A stretch of DNA of 64,000 nt from CAVQJU01 sp963729215 (GTDB taxonomy: Bacteria > Acidobacteriota > Vicinamibacteria > Vicinamibacterales > CAVVIG01), in contig CAVSND010000008.1 of the NCBI GenBank assembly GCA_963729215.1, forward strand, positions 1-64,000. Direction: 5' to 3'. Made by a program: the position numbers and the translations under genes. Positions 38,447 through 49,576 of the stretch are shown piece by piece. The first letter of the stretch is position 1, and each line of letters opens with the position of its first letter. The notes under the pieces were generated by a model. The model searched no databases. It was given only the letters and a program-made list of their open reading frames with translations, and was not told where the DNA came from.

Positions 38447-39609
38447 GCCTGGTTCCGGCTGCCGTCGAGTGCGTGTTGGTACGCATCGCTCATGGCGCGT
38501 CCGATCGCGTTCCACCCGAGCGTCTCGCGAGCCCATGCTTTTCCCCGCGCGCCCATCGCGCAGCCTTCCGCAGGGTGCTCGAGGATTTGAAGAATCGCCC
38601 TGGCGATGGCCGACGGTTCGTGCTCGACCGAGCAGCCGAGTCCAAGCGATGCCACCTGCGCCCAGGGCGTTCGATCCGTGACGACCACCGGCAGCCCGGC
38701 GGCCAGCGCTTCGGCGACGCTCATCCCGAAGCTCTCCGAGTCGGAACACTGCACGAGCGTCCGGCTGGCGATGAACAACGCGCCGGCCGTCTCGGCATCA
38801 ACCGCGCCGAGCCAGCGCGTGGCATCGGCGACAGGCGCGAACAGCGGTTCAACCCGCTGGCGGTAGCCGCCTTCGTCCGGACCGGCGATCACCAGCCGCG
38901 CGCGCGGGCGACGCTGACGCACGATCGCGAACGCCTGCGCCAGAAGGTCCAGACGCTTGATGGGATGCAGCCGTCCCAGGCACACGACCACTTCATCGTC
39001 TGGTTCGATCCGCGCGAGCCGCCGGAGTCGATCGAGCGCCTCGGGCGACACGGCAACGGGCGTGACCCCGTTGGCGATCGTCACGACGGGCGGACCGTAG
39101 GAGGCGATTTGCTGTTGTTCGCCGAGTGATGTCGCGTGCAGGAACGCCGCGCCGCGAACATTCGCGCGCTCCACGGCCCAGTACGCGGCCGCTTTGAGCG
39201 CACGATGACGCCGCATGGCCGCCGGCTGCAGCATGCCGCGCGGCGAGACGACGTACGGGCGCGATGCGGCGCGCGCCAGGCCGATGGCCGTCGAGCCAGT
39301 CATGTTCCAGAGACCGTGCACGTGAACGAGATCGGCTGCCGGCAGCGCCCGGTCGAGGGCGGCGCCAAGGCCGCTCGCACGCCAGTACCGCTGCGGCCAT
39401 CCCAGAGGAAAGTAGCGAACGCGTATGCCTTCGTACTCGGTGCCATCCGGGACTGCCGGCAGTGGCTCCGGGCCATTCGCCGTCGTCGTGAACACCTCGA
39501 CCTCAACACCCGCGTCGACCAGCGCACGGCAGAGTCCGAGTATGCTGCGCGGCGGTCCGCCGTAGCGGAACGCCGGCGCGAAGTACGGGGTGACGTGAAG
39601 GACGCGCAA
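38443..39609 (-). CDS. glycosyltransferase family 4 with repeat-flanked TTG start
   Basis: An intact 388-residue GT4 enzyme: RVLHVTPYFAPAFRYGGPPR at the N-terminus, VHVHGLWNMTG, VVSPRGMLQP, then the donor half VVCLGRLHPIKRLDLLAQA and SDSESFGMSVAEALAAGLP. The first codon is a TTG at 39607-39609. No Shine-Dalgarno sequence precedes it; instead the heptamer repeat at 39611-39665 ends two bases upstream. The canonical GT4 N-terminus begins right at this TTG, so the start is likely real. Repeat length could influence translation or transcription into this gene. Confidence 0.85.
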   Translation of the reverse strand: MRVLHVTPYFAPAFRYGGPPRSILGLCRALVDAGVEVEVFTTTANGPEPLPAVPDGTEYEGIRVRYFPLGWPQRYWRASGLGAALDRALPAADLVHVHGLWNMTGSTAIGLARAASRPYVVSPRGMLQPAAMRRHRALKAAAYWAVERANVRGAAFLHATSLGEQQQIASYGPPVVTIANGVTPVAVSPEALDRLRRLARIEPDDEVVVCLGRLHPIKRLDLLAQAFAIVRQRRPRARLVIAGPDEGGYRQRVEPLFAPVADATRWLGAVDAETAGALFIASRTLVQCSDSESFGMSVAEALAAGLPVVVTDRTPWAQVASLGLGCSVEHEPSAIARAILQILEHPAEGCAMGARGKAWARETLGWNAIGRAMSDAYQHALDGSRNQA

Positions 39610-39610
39610 A

Positions 39611-39665
39611 ATTAGAGGTTAGAGATTAGGGGTTAGAGGTTAGAGGTTAGAGGTCGAGGTTAGAG
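39611..39665. repeat. tandem heptamer repeat, consensus GTTAGAG
   Basis: Eight consecutive units of a 7-base word, mostly GTTAGAG, with two ATTAG variants and one unit shortened to six bases (GTCGAG at about 39653-39658). The tract lies between the polymerase gene end (about 39660) and the TTG start of the next gene (39609) and occupies the place of a ribosome-binding site. Short tandem repeats at such sites can change copy number by slippage. Confidence 0.8.
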
Positions 39666-41145
39666 GCTCGCGTAGAACAGCACCGCGCCGTTCCAGATGT
39701 TCACTTCGAATGCGGTTGAAACTGCAGGGGCGGCGCGTCGGCCAGTTGTTCCTCGGCATCGGCGAGCTGACTCGACATACACGGTCCGGAATTTCTCGAA
39801 CCAGAGCCGATCGAGCACGAAGCTGAGACTCCCGACGTAGATCATGAGGGTGCCGCCCAGCCCGATCGTTTTCGCCCACGACCGTTCAAAGAGGTACAAG
39901 GTGAGCCAGCAGATCACCGTGCGTGACCGACACGGCGATGTCGCGATGCCGGAAGTACTTGAACATGCCGGCGTAACAGATCCCCATGAAGGTGGCCCAG
40001 ATAAAGACGGGCACGAACATCAGGGGCACGCCGTAGTCGACGTAGGACTCGGCGGCGTAGCCGAAGGCAATGTCCGTGTCCTCGTTGGCGCCCGCCACCC
40101 ATACGCCTGAATATTTCCGAACCAGCTCGCTGTCCGATCCGATCTCCGGCTTGTCGGGGAAAAACACGCGAGGCATGAACGTGAACTTCAGCGCATCGGC
40201 CATCAGCTTGCCATCGGTGTGGGGGATGACATCGGGCACCCGGGCCACCGCCAGCGCCGGATAGTAAATCGCCCACAGCCGATCGATGAAGACATCGATG
40301 TTGCCGTAGAACTGGCTGCTGTCCTGCGCGGCCCACTGCTTGGCCGCCGCCGTGATGCTGTCGAACCGCGCTCCGCGGTTCTGCGCAAACGCCTCGTCGG
40401 CGAGGAACCGCTCGCGGTAGTTCACGCGAATGCTGATCCACGTGACGCCCAGGATCGCCATGCCCGCGCAGAGCACGCCGAGGCTCACCCAGTGCCGGAC
40501 ATTGCGGCGGTCGAACCGCTCCAGGAACGCCAGCACGGCCATGATCAGGGGTTCGCGGAAACCGGCATGGAACCCGGTGAAGCCCAGACCGATTTCGAGC
40601 AGCGAGCACGCCGGCCATGACGGCCCAGCGGTTCTCCGCCACGAGCCGGCGCAGCACGAGATACAGCAAGCCCAGGCGGAGAAACGAGACGGCGATAATC
40701 GCCTGCGTGATCGTGGGAAAGCTCCAGGCGAACTCATGAACGAAGCCCGCCACGGCGGTCGCGACGACGTACGCCAGGACGAGGCTCTTGAACGTCAACG
40801 CGTAAGCCGGCCTCACGCCCTCCATGGCCGGAGTTGGCGGACCAGGTACTGGCCAAACAACAACCCGCACAGAATGGCGATCAGGCACCCCAGGCCGATC
40901 AGCACCATCGGCTGATAGTCGCTGCCGAGCGTCGCCTGCAGCGGCCGGCCGGTGATGGCCACGTAGTACAGGCCGATGCACACCGTCACCCACTGCAACG
41001 TGAACGCGAGCGCCAGCACGGGCGGGCCCTCTTCAGCCGGCAGCAGCGCCCAGCCGAGCGCGAGCACGAACGCGGTGAGGCCCAGCAGCCAGTCGCCTGA
41101 AATCAGCCAGACGCCGAGCCCGGCGACGACGACCATCTTTTTCAT
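39660..41145 (-). CDS. Wzy-like repeat-unit polymerase (multi-pass membrane; frameshifted)
   Basis: About 490 residues reconstructed from four frames (breaks near 40815, 40600 and 39920). It is strongly hydrophobic with about ten or more membrane segments. The C-terminal half contains HAGFREPLIMAVLAFLERFD, a large periplasmic loop (RERFLADEAFAQNRGARFDS) and VADALKF-like ADALKFTFMPRVFFPDKPEI with later YAAESYVDYGVP, features I associate with O-antigen/oligosaccharide repeat-unit polymerases. It would polymerise lipid-linked units in the periplasm. The start at ATG 41145 gives MKKMVVVAGLG. The assignment rests on topology and context. Confidence 0.6.
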
Positions 41146-41172
41146 CGCGCCATCCTCACCTTTGCGGCATGC

Positions 41173-41938
41173 CTAATCATGACTGACCTTCTCGGCGATG
41201 ACGACTTGCATCATGAACAGACGAGGCCGCATCCGCAGCCACGACATGGCGTTCACGCCTCCGTAAATCGAGAGCAGATTGCACAGGAGCCGGAAGACCG
41301 GTACGCGCGCAAACAGCAGCGGGCGCCAGAAATAGACCTCGACGGCCGCGGCTGGCACGACTTGCTCGTGTGCGATCAGGCGCCAGAGGCCGCGATCGAA
41401 AGCGTGAACGAACTCCCCGGGAAACCATTCGCGGACGTGGTTCGGATCCTCCGGGGCCTCGGTCAGTCTGATAGGGGTCGTCACGACGAGCCGGCCGCCC
41501 GGCTTGAGCACGCGCGCGATGTCGAGCAGCAGCGCGTCAGGCTCCGACGCATGTTCGATCACCTCCGTGCAGACGACGCGATCGAAGTGTGCGTCAGGAA
41601 TAGCGGCGAGCGATCCGTGAATCGTGGCCTTGACACCGTTCGCCGCGAGCGCCGCGACCGCCAGCTCGGCGCCGAGGGCATTCGGATCGAAGCCATGGAG
41701 ATCGTACGCGCGGCTGCCGACGCGGCGGTGCAGCATCCCCAGCAGCGCGCCGTCGCCGCAGCCGTAGTCGAGAACCCGATCGCCCTCACGGAGCGCCGCG
41801 CTGTCGATGACGCGGCGATAACGTTCGGCGGTGAACGCGTTGTGCGTGATCAGGCCCCGTCCAACCTCGCGCCAGTGGTATGCGCCGGACTCCGCGTACT
41901 TCCTGAACTTGGCATCGGCGAATGTCGTCCGTGCTCAC
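41173..41938 (-). CDS. SAM-dependent methyltransferase (one frameshift)
   Basis: About 255 residues. A GTG at 41938 gives VSTDDI and a break near 41915 leads into DAKFRKYAESGAYHWREVGR, the N-terminus common in polysaccharide-locus methyltransferases. The SAM motif is VLDYGCGDGALLGML, then VVCTEVIEHASEPDALL and VLKPGGRLVVTTP. The C-terminal hydrophobic stretch suggests membrane contact. It probably methylates a sugar hydroxyl or caps the chain. It begins five bases after the stop of the preceding glycosyltransferase. Confidence 0.75.
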
Positions 41939-41943
41939 GACTT

Positions 41944-43151
41944 CTAGCTCGCCTTCTCGAACATGGCCCACCAGCGGCGCTCGAACTCTCCCGGAGTGCA
42001 GTCGTTCGTCGGAGCGGCGGACGCCGTCAGGCTTCGGGCACTGGCCGCGGCTCGCTCCGCCGGGGTCCGCAAGGAAGTGGCGCAGGCCGTCCAGCAGGCC
42101 GTCGAGATCGGCCGATGCGCACACATAGCCGGTGTCTCCGATGGCTGACCAGTTCGGTGAGCCCGCCTCGCGCGAACGTCACGACCGGCAGCCCGACGCT
42201 GCGGGCCTCGAGAGCGACGTTGCCGAAGGTCTCCTCCTGAAGAATCGGCGCCGCGAGCACGTAGCTGGCTTTCATGATGTCCAGCACGTTCTCCCGCACG
42301 CCAACGAACTGCACGCGATCGGACGCACCCGCCGCCGCAATCCGCTCGCGAAGGCATGCCACGTAGTCCACGAGTTCCGGCGGCCACGAGGGCAGCATCC
42401 CGACGACCAGCGTCTGCACGTCGCGGCCTTCGGCGATGAGCGCGAGCGTCGCCTCGACGGTCAGATGCGTGCCCTTGAACGGCGCGATTTGCCCGACCGT
42501 GAGGATGGTCGGACGCGCCGAGGCCAGCCGCACGACTTCTTCGTCCGTGCGCGGCGAGACAGCGCGCCGGCTGATCGCGTTGCGAATCAACGTGATCTTG
42601 GCTTCAGGCACGCCGGTCTCCTGCAGACCGGACGTAGCTGAACCGCGAGTTCGGCACGAAGCGGGTCACGAAGGGCGGCAGAACGCGGCGCCAGAGGACA
42701 TCGTGAATCCGGCCGCGGTCCGGTGCGTTGGCGATGCGAAACACGACGTCGACGCCCAGCAGCTTCAGCGCGGCCAATACGGGCGCGTTGCGCAGAACGG
42801 CCGCGTACTCGGGAACGAGCACGTGCGTCGGCCCGAAGCGCACGGCCACACGAGCCAGCCCGGCGCTGGTCCGGATGGTGTCCCAGAGCATCTGCAGCGA
42901 CGTGCAGCAGCGTTCCTCGGGCGACTCGAAAAGGAATACCAGTAGAAGCCGGTCGACCAGGTGGCGCCGATTCGTTCGGCGAGCTCGACGATCCGATGAT
43001 TCTCCCAGCTGTTGACGATGCAGTGGACCGAACCGCCGCGCTTCCGCACCACGCGCAGCACTTCGAACGTCATGCGCTCGAGCCCGGACACGACGACCAT
43101 GCCGCCGCAGCAGGCGACCACGCGCGGCGCCGGCGAGTGGCGTCGCGTCAA
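41944..43151 (-). CDS. glycosyltransferase family 4 (frameshifted)
   Basis: About 400 residues over four frame segments. A TTG at 43151 gives TRRHSPAPRVVACCGGMVVV, then SGLERMTFEVLRVVRKRGG, HCIVNSWENHRIVELAERI and, in other frames, FVPNSRFSYV and the donor half TILTVGQIAPFKGTHLTVEA, LAAPILQEETFGNVALEARS and VVTFARGGLTELV. It ends EFERRWWAMFEKAS. The order of motifs is that of a normal GT4 enzyme, so the gene is probably whole and the breaks are indels. The TTG overlaps the likely stop of the previous gene (TTGA). Confidence 0.65.
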
Positions 43152-44332
43152 CGATTGGCACGCCGCCACGAGTCCCGTGGTCGCGGCGTCGAAATTGTTG
43201 CGGACAATGCGCTCGCGGCAGGCGGCGGCCATCGACGCGCGCGCGCCGCGATCGCGCACGCGGCGCAACGCAGCGCCCAGATCGGCGACGTCGCCCGTCC
43301 GGCACGTTTCACCGGTTTCGCCCGGCACGATCAGATCCGGGGCGCAGCCCACGCGGTCCGAAACCACCGCCGGCAGCCCCGTCCCCATCGCCTCGTTGAC
43401 GACGAGCCCCCAGGATTCGTTCCGCTGGGCAGCACAAGGCAATCGGCGCCCGCGTACACCTGGCCCATCATGCTCTGGTTGACGAACCCGAGCCACGTGA
43501 TGCGCACGCCCAGCCGGCTGGCTTCGAGCCGCATCTCGTCCTCGCGTTCGCCCCAGCCGGCCACCGCGAGGACGGCGTTCGGGCCGAGTGACGCCATGGC
43601 GCGAACCGCGTCGAGCGGCCGCTTGCGATCTTCGATTTTTCCGGCGAAGAGCACGATGAAATCATCGGCGCCGCCGCCGCAGGCGGCCCGTGCTTTCGCG
43701 CGGCCGGCTCCCGATAGATAGGGCTCCGCGCTGGCGGCAAACCACTCGTTGTCCACGGCATGCGGCGACGCGAAGATGCGCGTCGGCGCCACGCCGTGGC
43801 TTTCGAGGTACTGGCGCGACAGGCGCCCGACAGAGAGATAACCGGAATAGAGCGAGAGGCAGGCTCGCGTCTTCGCGTGCCAGGCCGCGCGTCGCCATCC
43901 GGCGGCGCCGGTCCCGTTGTGCGTATCGCCGCGGTACAAGATCGGGACGCCGCGGCGGCGCGAAGAAAACAAGGCACGCATGTACGTCACCGAGTGCCAT
44001 CCCGGCACGAGCACGATGTCCGGCTGCGTGTCGGCGACGGCGGCGCCGATGGCGGGAACATCGAGCCCTCGAAATCGTCCGGTCGCGAAATCGTCTCCAT
44101 CGCGCCCCTCGCGGACCAGACGCCAGGCATAGCCGTCGAGGAGCGGCGTATCCCATTCGAACGGCAGGTCAAAGCCCGCACCCTGCTGATCGGGCCTGGG
44201 CCGGGCCGCATACACGACCGTCAAATCGATCTCGGGACAGTTCGCGGCGATGTGGCGAAACCACGGCGCGTTGTACTGCACGGGGTGCGTCTGCACGACC
44301 GTCAGACGCACGCGGGCTGCACCCATGCTCAT
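43148..44332 (-). CDS. glycosyltransferase family 4 (frameshifted near its 3' end)
   Basis: The first 300 residues are in one frame: ATG 44332, MSMGAARVRLTVVQTHPVQY, a start typical of GT4 enzymes in acidobacterial and planctomycete loci, then ILYRGDTHNG, FASPHAVDNEWF, IVLFAGKIEDRKRPLDAVRA. A break near 43420 leads to SWGLVVNEAMGTGLPAVVSD, the conserved E-x7-E donor motif, and the normal C-terminus. The stop is probably the TGA at 43148-43150, in a frame reached by one more indel. The start ATG overlaps the stop of the preceding glycosyltransferase (ATGA). Confidence 0.7.
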
Positions 44333-45628
44333 GCGAGAGACTCCTCGAACACCGTTGCCAGCGTCCGGCCAGGACACACGCCGACACCGCTTCGAGCACG
44401 TTCTCGTCGATCGCCGCCGAGCTCATAGCCGGGATGCGCCATCAAACGCCGACAACTCGTGGGCGATCGCCTCCACGCGGCCTGAGGCGGCTCGTCGCCG
44501 TAGGTCACGAGGCGGACGGTGGGCGGCGCGGCCCGCGCGCCGCAACAGGTCCGACGCCGTGCTCGCCTCGTGCATCACGGCAACGACCGGCCGTCGCGCC
44601 ACGAGCGCCGGAAACACCTTGCTCGGCGTGTAGTGTCGCTCGCGGCTGCCCATCAGCAGCACGGCCGTCGAATCGCGCAGGATCCGGAGCGCCTCGAAAT
44701 AGTCGAGTCGCGGCGCATGCTCGGTCACGATGTCCGGTCAGGCCGTATGCGGCTGCAATCGGCAACACGCGCGGAGGCGCGTCGGACGTCCGCTGGTTAC
44801 TCGTGCCGAAGAAGTGCAGTCGGAGACGGGCCGCCGCCGGGTTGCTGGCGCGCAACGCCGCCACAGCCGTCAGAACGGCGTGCAGCGTATCGAAGCCGGT
44901 CGGGAGCAGCGTGCCGACGTACGACAGGTGAACGAGTCCATCGTCCGGAATGGCCGCGCGACCCGCCGGCGAACTCGAAATCGCGGCGGTCCCAGCCGAT
45001 CGGCAATTCGGCGAGCGCGCGCGGCCGCGCGGCGGGCGTCCGCGCGAGCGCCTGCTCGTACGTCGCGCTCGACACAGCCGTCACCGCATCGGCGGCGGTC
45101 GAGCGCGTACGGCTCCAGGCGTGCGGCGACGACCCGACTGAAGCGGCTCTTGAAATCGGGACGGCCGCCGGCGCAGCGGGCCGGCAGTCCTGCCCCACTC
45201 GCCGACCCACGGGTCCTGGTAGTCGAGCACGTACGCAAACGTGAAGCGCCGCTTGAGCAACGGGCCGAGCAGCGCGGGATACGAGGGGTAGATCGTGATG
45301 AACACGGCGTCGAACCGTTCGCGTGCGAGCAGCGCCGAGGCTCCCTGCCATAGCCCGCGAAAGGCGCGAACGCCGAGGTCGCCCACGCCGACCGCGCGGC
45401 TCGCACGCGCCGGCCAGGCCCGCGTCCGCACGACGCTGCACGTCGGACGGCACGCTGGCGGCACAGGTCCGGATCCAGGCGGCCTTCGTAGTCGCGAGGG
45501 TCGACGGTCAACACCGTCGGCTGCCATCCGTGCGCCGGCAAGTGAGGCGCCAGCAGCCGCACGCGGTGCGTCGCTGCCGTGCTGTCCGGCGGAAAATGCG
45601 GGCTAATCATGAGGACGCGCCGCATCAC
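44329..45628 (-). CDS. glycosyltransferase, GT4-like (heavily frameshifted)
   Basis: Starts MMRRVLMISPHFPPDSTAAT, then RVRLLAPHLPAHGWQPTVLT, a common start of GT4 proteins in polysaccharide loci. Further pieces in other frames are FDAVFITIYPSYPALLGPLL, YVLDYQDPWVGEWG and near the end TEHAPRLDYFEALRILRDST with HYTPSKVFPALVARRPVVAV. The most plausible end is TLATVFEESLA with TGA at 44329-44331, overlapping the next gene's ATG. At least four breaks are needed. Start and end are supported by overlap with neighbours, but the interior is only roughly readable. Confidence 0.6.
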
Positions 45629-46363
45629 TTGACCGCCTCGACGTACAACGAATACGCCGCGTGGACGGGCAGGTCCTGCGCCAGCCGCGGATCGCGCGAG
45701 GACTGAAAGGCGCGCTGCTCGACGGTCGAGAAACCGGCGTCGCGCAACCGGTGCGTCAGCGTCTCACAGTCGTACGCCCATCGGTGCTCATGCCATTGAT
45801 GGAACACGTGGTTGACGACGTCCATGCGCGTCGGAAGGTCGGACGGAAACGGGCACGGCACCTCGAGCTCGTGAAAACCCGACAAATCGCCGCGACAGTA
45901 AGCCTGCAAATACCGCCCCGCGTCAGGCACGATGATCCGGAGCACGCCGCCGGTCGCGAGCGACCGGTGGCAGTCCCGCAGAAATGCCGGCAACTCTTCG
46001 CGCGTCTCCAGGTGCTCGACGAAATGCTCGACTCGGATACCCCGAGCCGCGCCGTCGCCGAGCGGAAGGGCGCGTCGCGAGTCCCACGCGATGACGTCGT
46101 CGGCGACCGGGTGCACGTCGAGGTTGACGAAACCCTCAAGCCGTTGAGGGCCGCACGCGACGTTGACCAGCAGCTCCCGGCCTGCACGGAGACGCGCCAG
46201 GCGCCGCCGGCGCCACGGCAGCACGGCATTCTCGCCGCGAACGACGGCGCTGTGGAGTTCGTCGCGCAGGAAATTGAACAGGAACCGTGGAGATCGGCAG
46301 CCGCGGAAATACCCACGTCCCGATCCGCTGTTTCAGCGTCAAGCGGCCGTACGCAGTGATCAA
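45625..46363 (-). CDS. SAM-dependent methyltransferase (predicted SAM-type, one frameshift)
   Basis: About 245 residues. TTG 46363 gives MITAYGRLTLKQRIGTWVFP; a break near 46270 leads to ELLVNVACGPQRLEGFVNLD, the SAM motif of the family that methylates sugars or acts in lipopolysaccharide loci. RVEHFVEHLETREELPAFLR and GGVLRIIVPDAGRYLQAY follow. It ends YVEAVK at the stop 45625, which overlaps the next gene's start. The intact 199-residue part from 46224 already contains the complete SAM-binding fold. Confidence 0.75.
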
Positions 46364-47415
46364 CGGCCGTCAATGCGGCTCCCGCGGTCGACGAGTTCCC
46401 GATATAGCGATTCGTAGGCATCAGCGATGACAGAGCCGCCAAACCGGGCTTCGCAGTCGGCGCGCACGGCGCGACGATCGATCCGGTCGATCGCCTCGAC
46501 GGCGGCAATCGCCGCATCGACTGACCGCGCACACAAAACCGTTGACGCCTTCGCGCACCACTTCCGGCACACTGCCGCGGGCAAACGCGATGACCGGCGT
46601 TCCACAGGCAAAGGCCTCGGCCATGACGATGCCGAATGGTTCTTCCCAGCCAATCGGCATCAGCAGCGCCGCGGCCTCGCCGAGAAGCCTGTTTTTCGCG
46701 CATCGTCCACGGGCCGACGTAGGAACTCGGACATCGTCGACGTGCGGCGCGACCCGGGCGTCGAAATAGCCGGCGTCGGGCCGTCGGTGATGATTGCCCG
46801 CGATCACGAGACGACGTCCCGCCGCCGCGGCGATGGCAATGGCGTCGTGCGCGCCCTTGATCGGCTCGATGCGCCCGAGAAAGACGAGCGGTGCGTCCGC
46901 CGGCACTGCGGCCACGACGTGTACGTCGACGACATCGACGCAGTTGAAGATCGTCCGCCATCGACCGCCCCGCGCGTGTGGGGCGACGGTGAATAGAGGC
47001 TCGACGAGCAGCCGGTAAACCAGACGAGTTGCCGGCAAGCCGGACGGCTGAGACACGCTCGTCCATGGCATCGCCGCCGCTGGTAGCTCTGAATCTTCGA
47101 CGCTTCCATCGCGGAAGGATCGGGAGCAGTGCCGCGAGCCGGCCGAAGCTATGGACGATGTCGACCCTGCGACGCTCGCGCCAGAGAGCGCTCCCAATCT
47201 GCGTCAGTTCCTTGCCCGGATCCGAAGCCGACGATGCGGCGGCTCTCCGTACGGCACGAAGCGGGCCGGTGTCCGGCTGCCGGGGTGAGCGATGAGCGTC
47301 ACGTCGTGACCGCGGCGCACCAACTCGCCGACCAGGACATCGACGACTCGCTCGATGCCGCCATAGTGACGGGCGGCACCGGCAGGTACGGGTCCGCGGT
47401 GATCAGAACGCGCAT
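46360..47415 (-). CDS. glycosyltransferase family 4 (frameshifted)
   Basis: ATG 47415 gives MRVLITADPYLPVPPV, and a break near 47365 joins HYGGIERVVDVLVGELVRRG with HDVTLIAHPGS, the classic GGIERVV start of GT4 enzymes. The donor half is clean: APLVFLGRIEPIKGAHDAIA, MPIGWEEPFGIVMAEAFACG and VIAFARGSVPEVV. A last break near 46545 leads to the end VIADAYESLYRELVDRGSRI. It starts 13 bases after the stop of the upstream transferase. Sugar specificity unknown. Confidence 0.68.
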
Positions 47416-47427
47416 CGGACGGATACG

Positions 47428-48663
47428 TCACTTGCGGCCATCCGGAAGAGCCCGGCCGACCACGTCGATCAGCGCACCGCGATCCTCTGGATGCTCCCAG
47501 TGCCAGCGGCGCAGTGCCGCCTGCCGCGCGGCCTTCCTGGCCTGCACCCGCGCGCCTGAGTCGCGCGCCAGACACGCGAGCCGTTCGGCGAGCCCCGCGA
47601 CGTCGCCCGACTCGTACATGATGCTGGCCTTGCCAAGGTCCTGGCCGAGAAGCGACTTGCGCGGGCGTGGCGCTGAGAAGCACGGGAACGCCGGCGGCCA
47701 GGTAGGTGAAAATCTTGTTGCCCAGGCACATGCGCCTGTTCAATGCCGACGGCTCCTCTCCCGACAGCCCGAGGTCGTACCCCCGTGACAGATGCACCAT
47801 CGCGTCCGGGCTGCCCGGCTCGTGCAGCTTGAACGTCAGTGCCGGCGCCGCGTCACGCGCGTAGCGCATCAAGTCGTCGAGATACGGCTGCGTGACGCCG
47901 GCCCGCAGGTGCAGTTCGCCACGACCTTCGCGAGCGCCGCGGCGCGAATGAAATCTTCCAGCCCGCGGCCCGCTCCGAGCGTCTGGCTGAACCAGTAGAA
48001 CCGGAGCGGGACGCCGTCGAGCGATTCCACAGGATCGGACAAGTCGAGCGAGAACGTATTGTGGATGGTCCGCGGGCGCAGGCCGTACTTGTCCGCGTAG
48101 GCATCAGCGATCATCGGACTGCTGGTGGTGAGGAAGGCCGCACCCGGCAGCACGAGCCGTTCGACACGTTCGGCGATCGTGCTAACTGACCGACCTCAGC
48201 GCTGCGCTCTCCGGTGTGAAAGTCCTCGAGGTCGAGCCCACGGAACTTCCAGGCGACGGCCGCCTCGCCCACGGCTGGAGCGCGCCAGTCGTCCCGCCGT
48301 AGACGAGATCGGTCGGTTCCGCGGTCACGGCACACACGAGCTCGTCGTGCGCACGGCTGTAGCCGCGCACGAGAGGCCGCGGGAACCCGCGAAGCCCGAA
48401 CCTGACAGTCAGTGCATGGGCGATCCGGCGGCGCGCACCCGTGACAATCTGACGCCCCGCGCCGTCGCCCTGGGTAGTCCACCAAATCCCACGCCATCGG
48501 CGCGTCGCGCGGAGCCCTTGTCCGCCTCCACCGCCCACGGCGTGTGCGAGGCGCTGACCACGCGGACGTCGAAGCCGGCGCCGTACAACGCATCGGCCGC
48601 CTTCAGCATCCGGGGGCAGGTGGACATGTGACCGGCGGTCACGACGCACACGCGCCGCTTCAT
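47428..48663 (-). CDS. glycosyltransferase, GT4-like (frameshifted)
   Basis: ATG 48663 opens MKRRVCVVTAGHMSTCPRML then KAADALYGAGFDVRVVSASH, a GT4 N-terminus. Pieces in other frames continue with AHALTVRFGLRG, FLTTSSPMIADAYADKYGLR, IHNTFSLDLSD, FYWFSQTLGAGRGLEDFI, HLSRGYDLGLSGEEPSALNR, LGNKIFTYLAAGVPVLLSAT and finally MYESGDVAGLAERLACLARD to the stop 47428. About five breaks are required. The motif order is complete, so this is probably one intact gene with sequence errors. Confidence 0.62.
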
Positions 48664-49576
48664 CGCGGCCATGTATAGGCCAGTCTGTGCGCCAGCTCGG
48701 CGGCGCTGACTTCATCCACGATCAGGAATCTTCGAACGTTCGAGCGAGGGTTCGTCCAGGCGCGCGAACGAGGGGCGCATCGTGAACGCCGCGTCCACGC
48801 CAAGCTCTGCCAGGATGCGGTCGTGGTATCCGTATAGTCCACGCCGGGTCGGCCGTTGGAAAAGCGAACGCGCGCACCGGCCGGCCGGTCCAGCGGCGAA
48901 TCGCGTCGAGATTCCCCGCGATCTCCTCGCGCTGCCGTTCACGGGACGCGCGCGCGAGGATCGGATGACGCTGGGTGCCCGCCGATCTCGATGCGCCCCG
49001 AACGATCCAGCGCGACCAGTTCGTCGACGGTCATGGGCGCACGAGGGTCGTTGTCATCCACCGGCGCTGAGCCGGCGCATGCGGTCCGCCAGCTTCGTAG
49101 TCGCAGGTTTTCCATCGCTCGACCGCGGCCTCGCCATCGCGTGCCGCCACGGCGTCGAACCACAGCAGGCGACGGTTCGCGATCGGGTCGCTGCAGACGA
49201 ACACGACCGCCGGCAGTTTGTGCGCCGCGAGAATGGGTGCACCGATCCGTGCCACGCTGCGGTAGCCATCGTCGAACGTGATGAGGACCGGGCGCGGCGG
49301 CAGCGGCGTCCGGCCTGCCGCGGCCTCGCGCCAGTCGTCGAGCGTGATCGGGTCGCAGCACTCGCGGAACAACGCGGCAGTGCGCCTCGAACGTCGACGC
49401 GCGGACGTGCAGGTTCTCGAACGCCATCGAGCCCGCGGGCAGATCGTCGGCGCGGAGGCCGTGATACCCGAGAACGGCAACGCCCGGCAGCGTCGTGCGC
49501 GCAGCGTGCGCCGGTACTGGCCCAGCGTCAGCATGCCCTGTTTGACGGCGGCGGAGAGGGCGTCCTTAGCCGGCAT
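48660..49576 (-). CDS. polysaccharide deacetylase (NodB/CE4; frameshifted)
   Basis: ATG 49576 gives MPAKDALSAAVKQGMLTLGQ. Readable pieces then include PVLITFDDGYRSVARIGAPI with the catalytic Asp-Asp, PAVVFVCSDPIANRRLLWFD, RSGRIEIGGH with the metal-binding His (second His in the broken frame) and a C-terminus YRLAYTW-like HRLAYTWPR at the stop 48660. This order defines the NodB homology domain, which removes N-acetyl groups from polysaccharides. It overlaps the glycosyltransferase genes on both sides by a few bases, so it is part of the same operon. It probably modifies the exported glycan. Confidence 0.7.

Noticed and set aside
39611..39665. CRISPR-like repeat array
   Set aside because: The units are seven bases in direct tandem with no spacers and no cas genes nearby.
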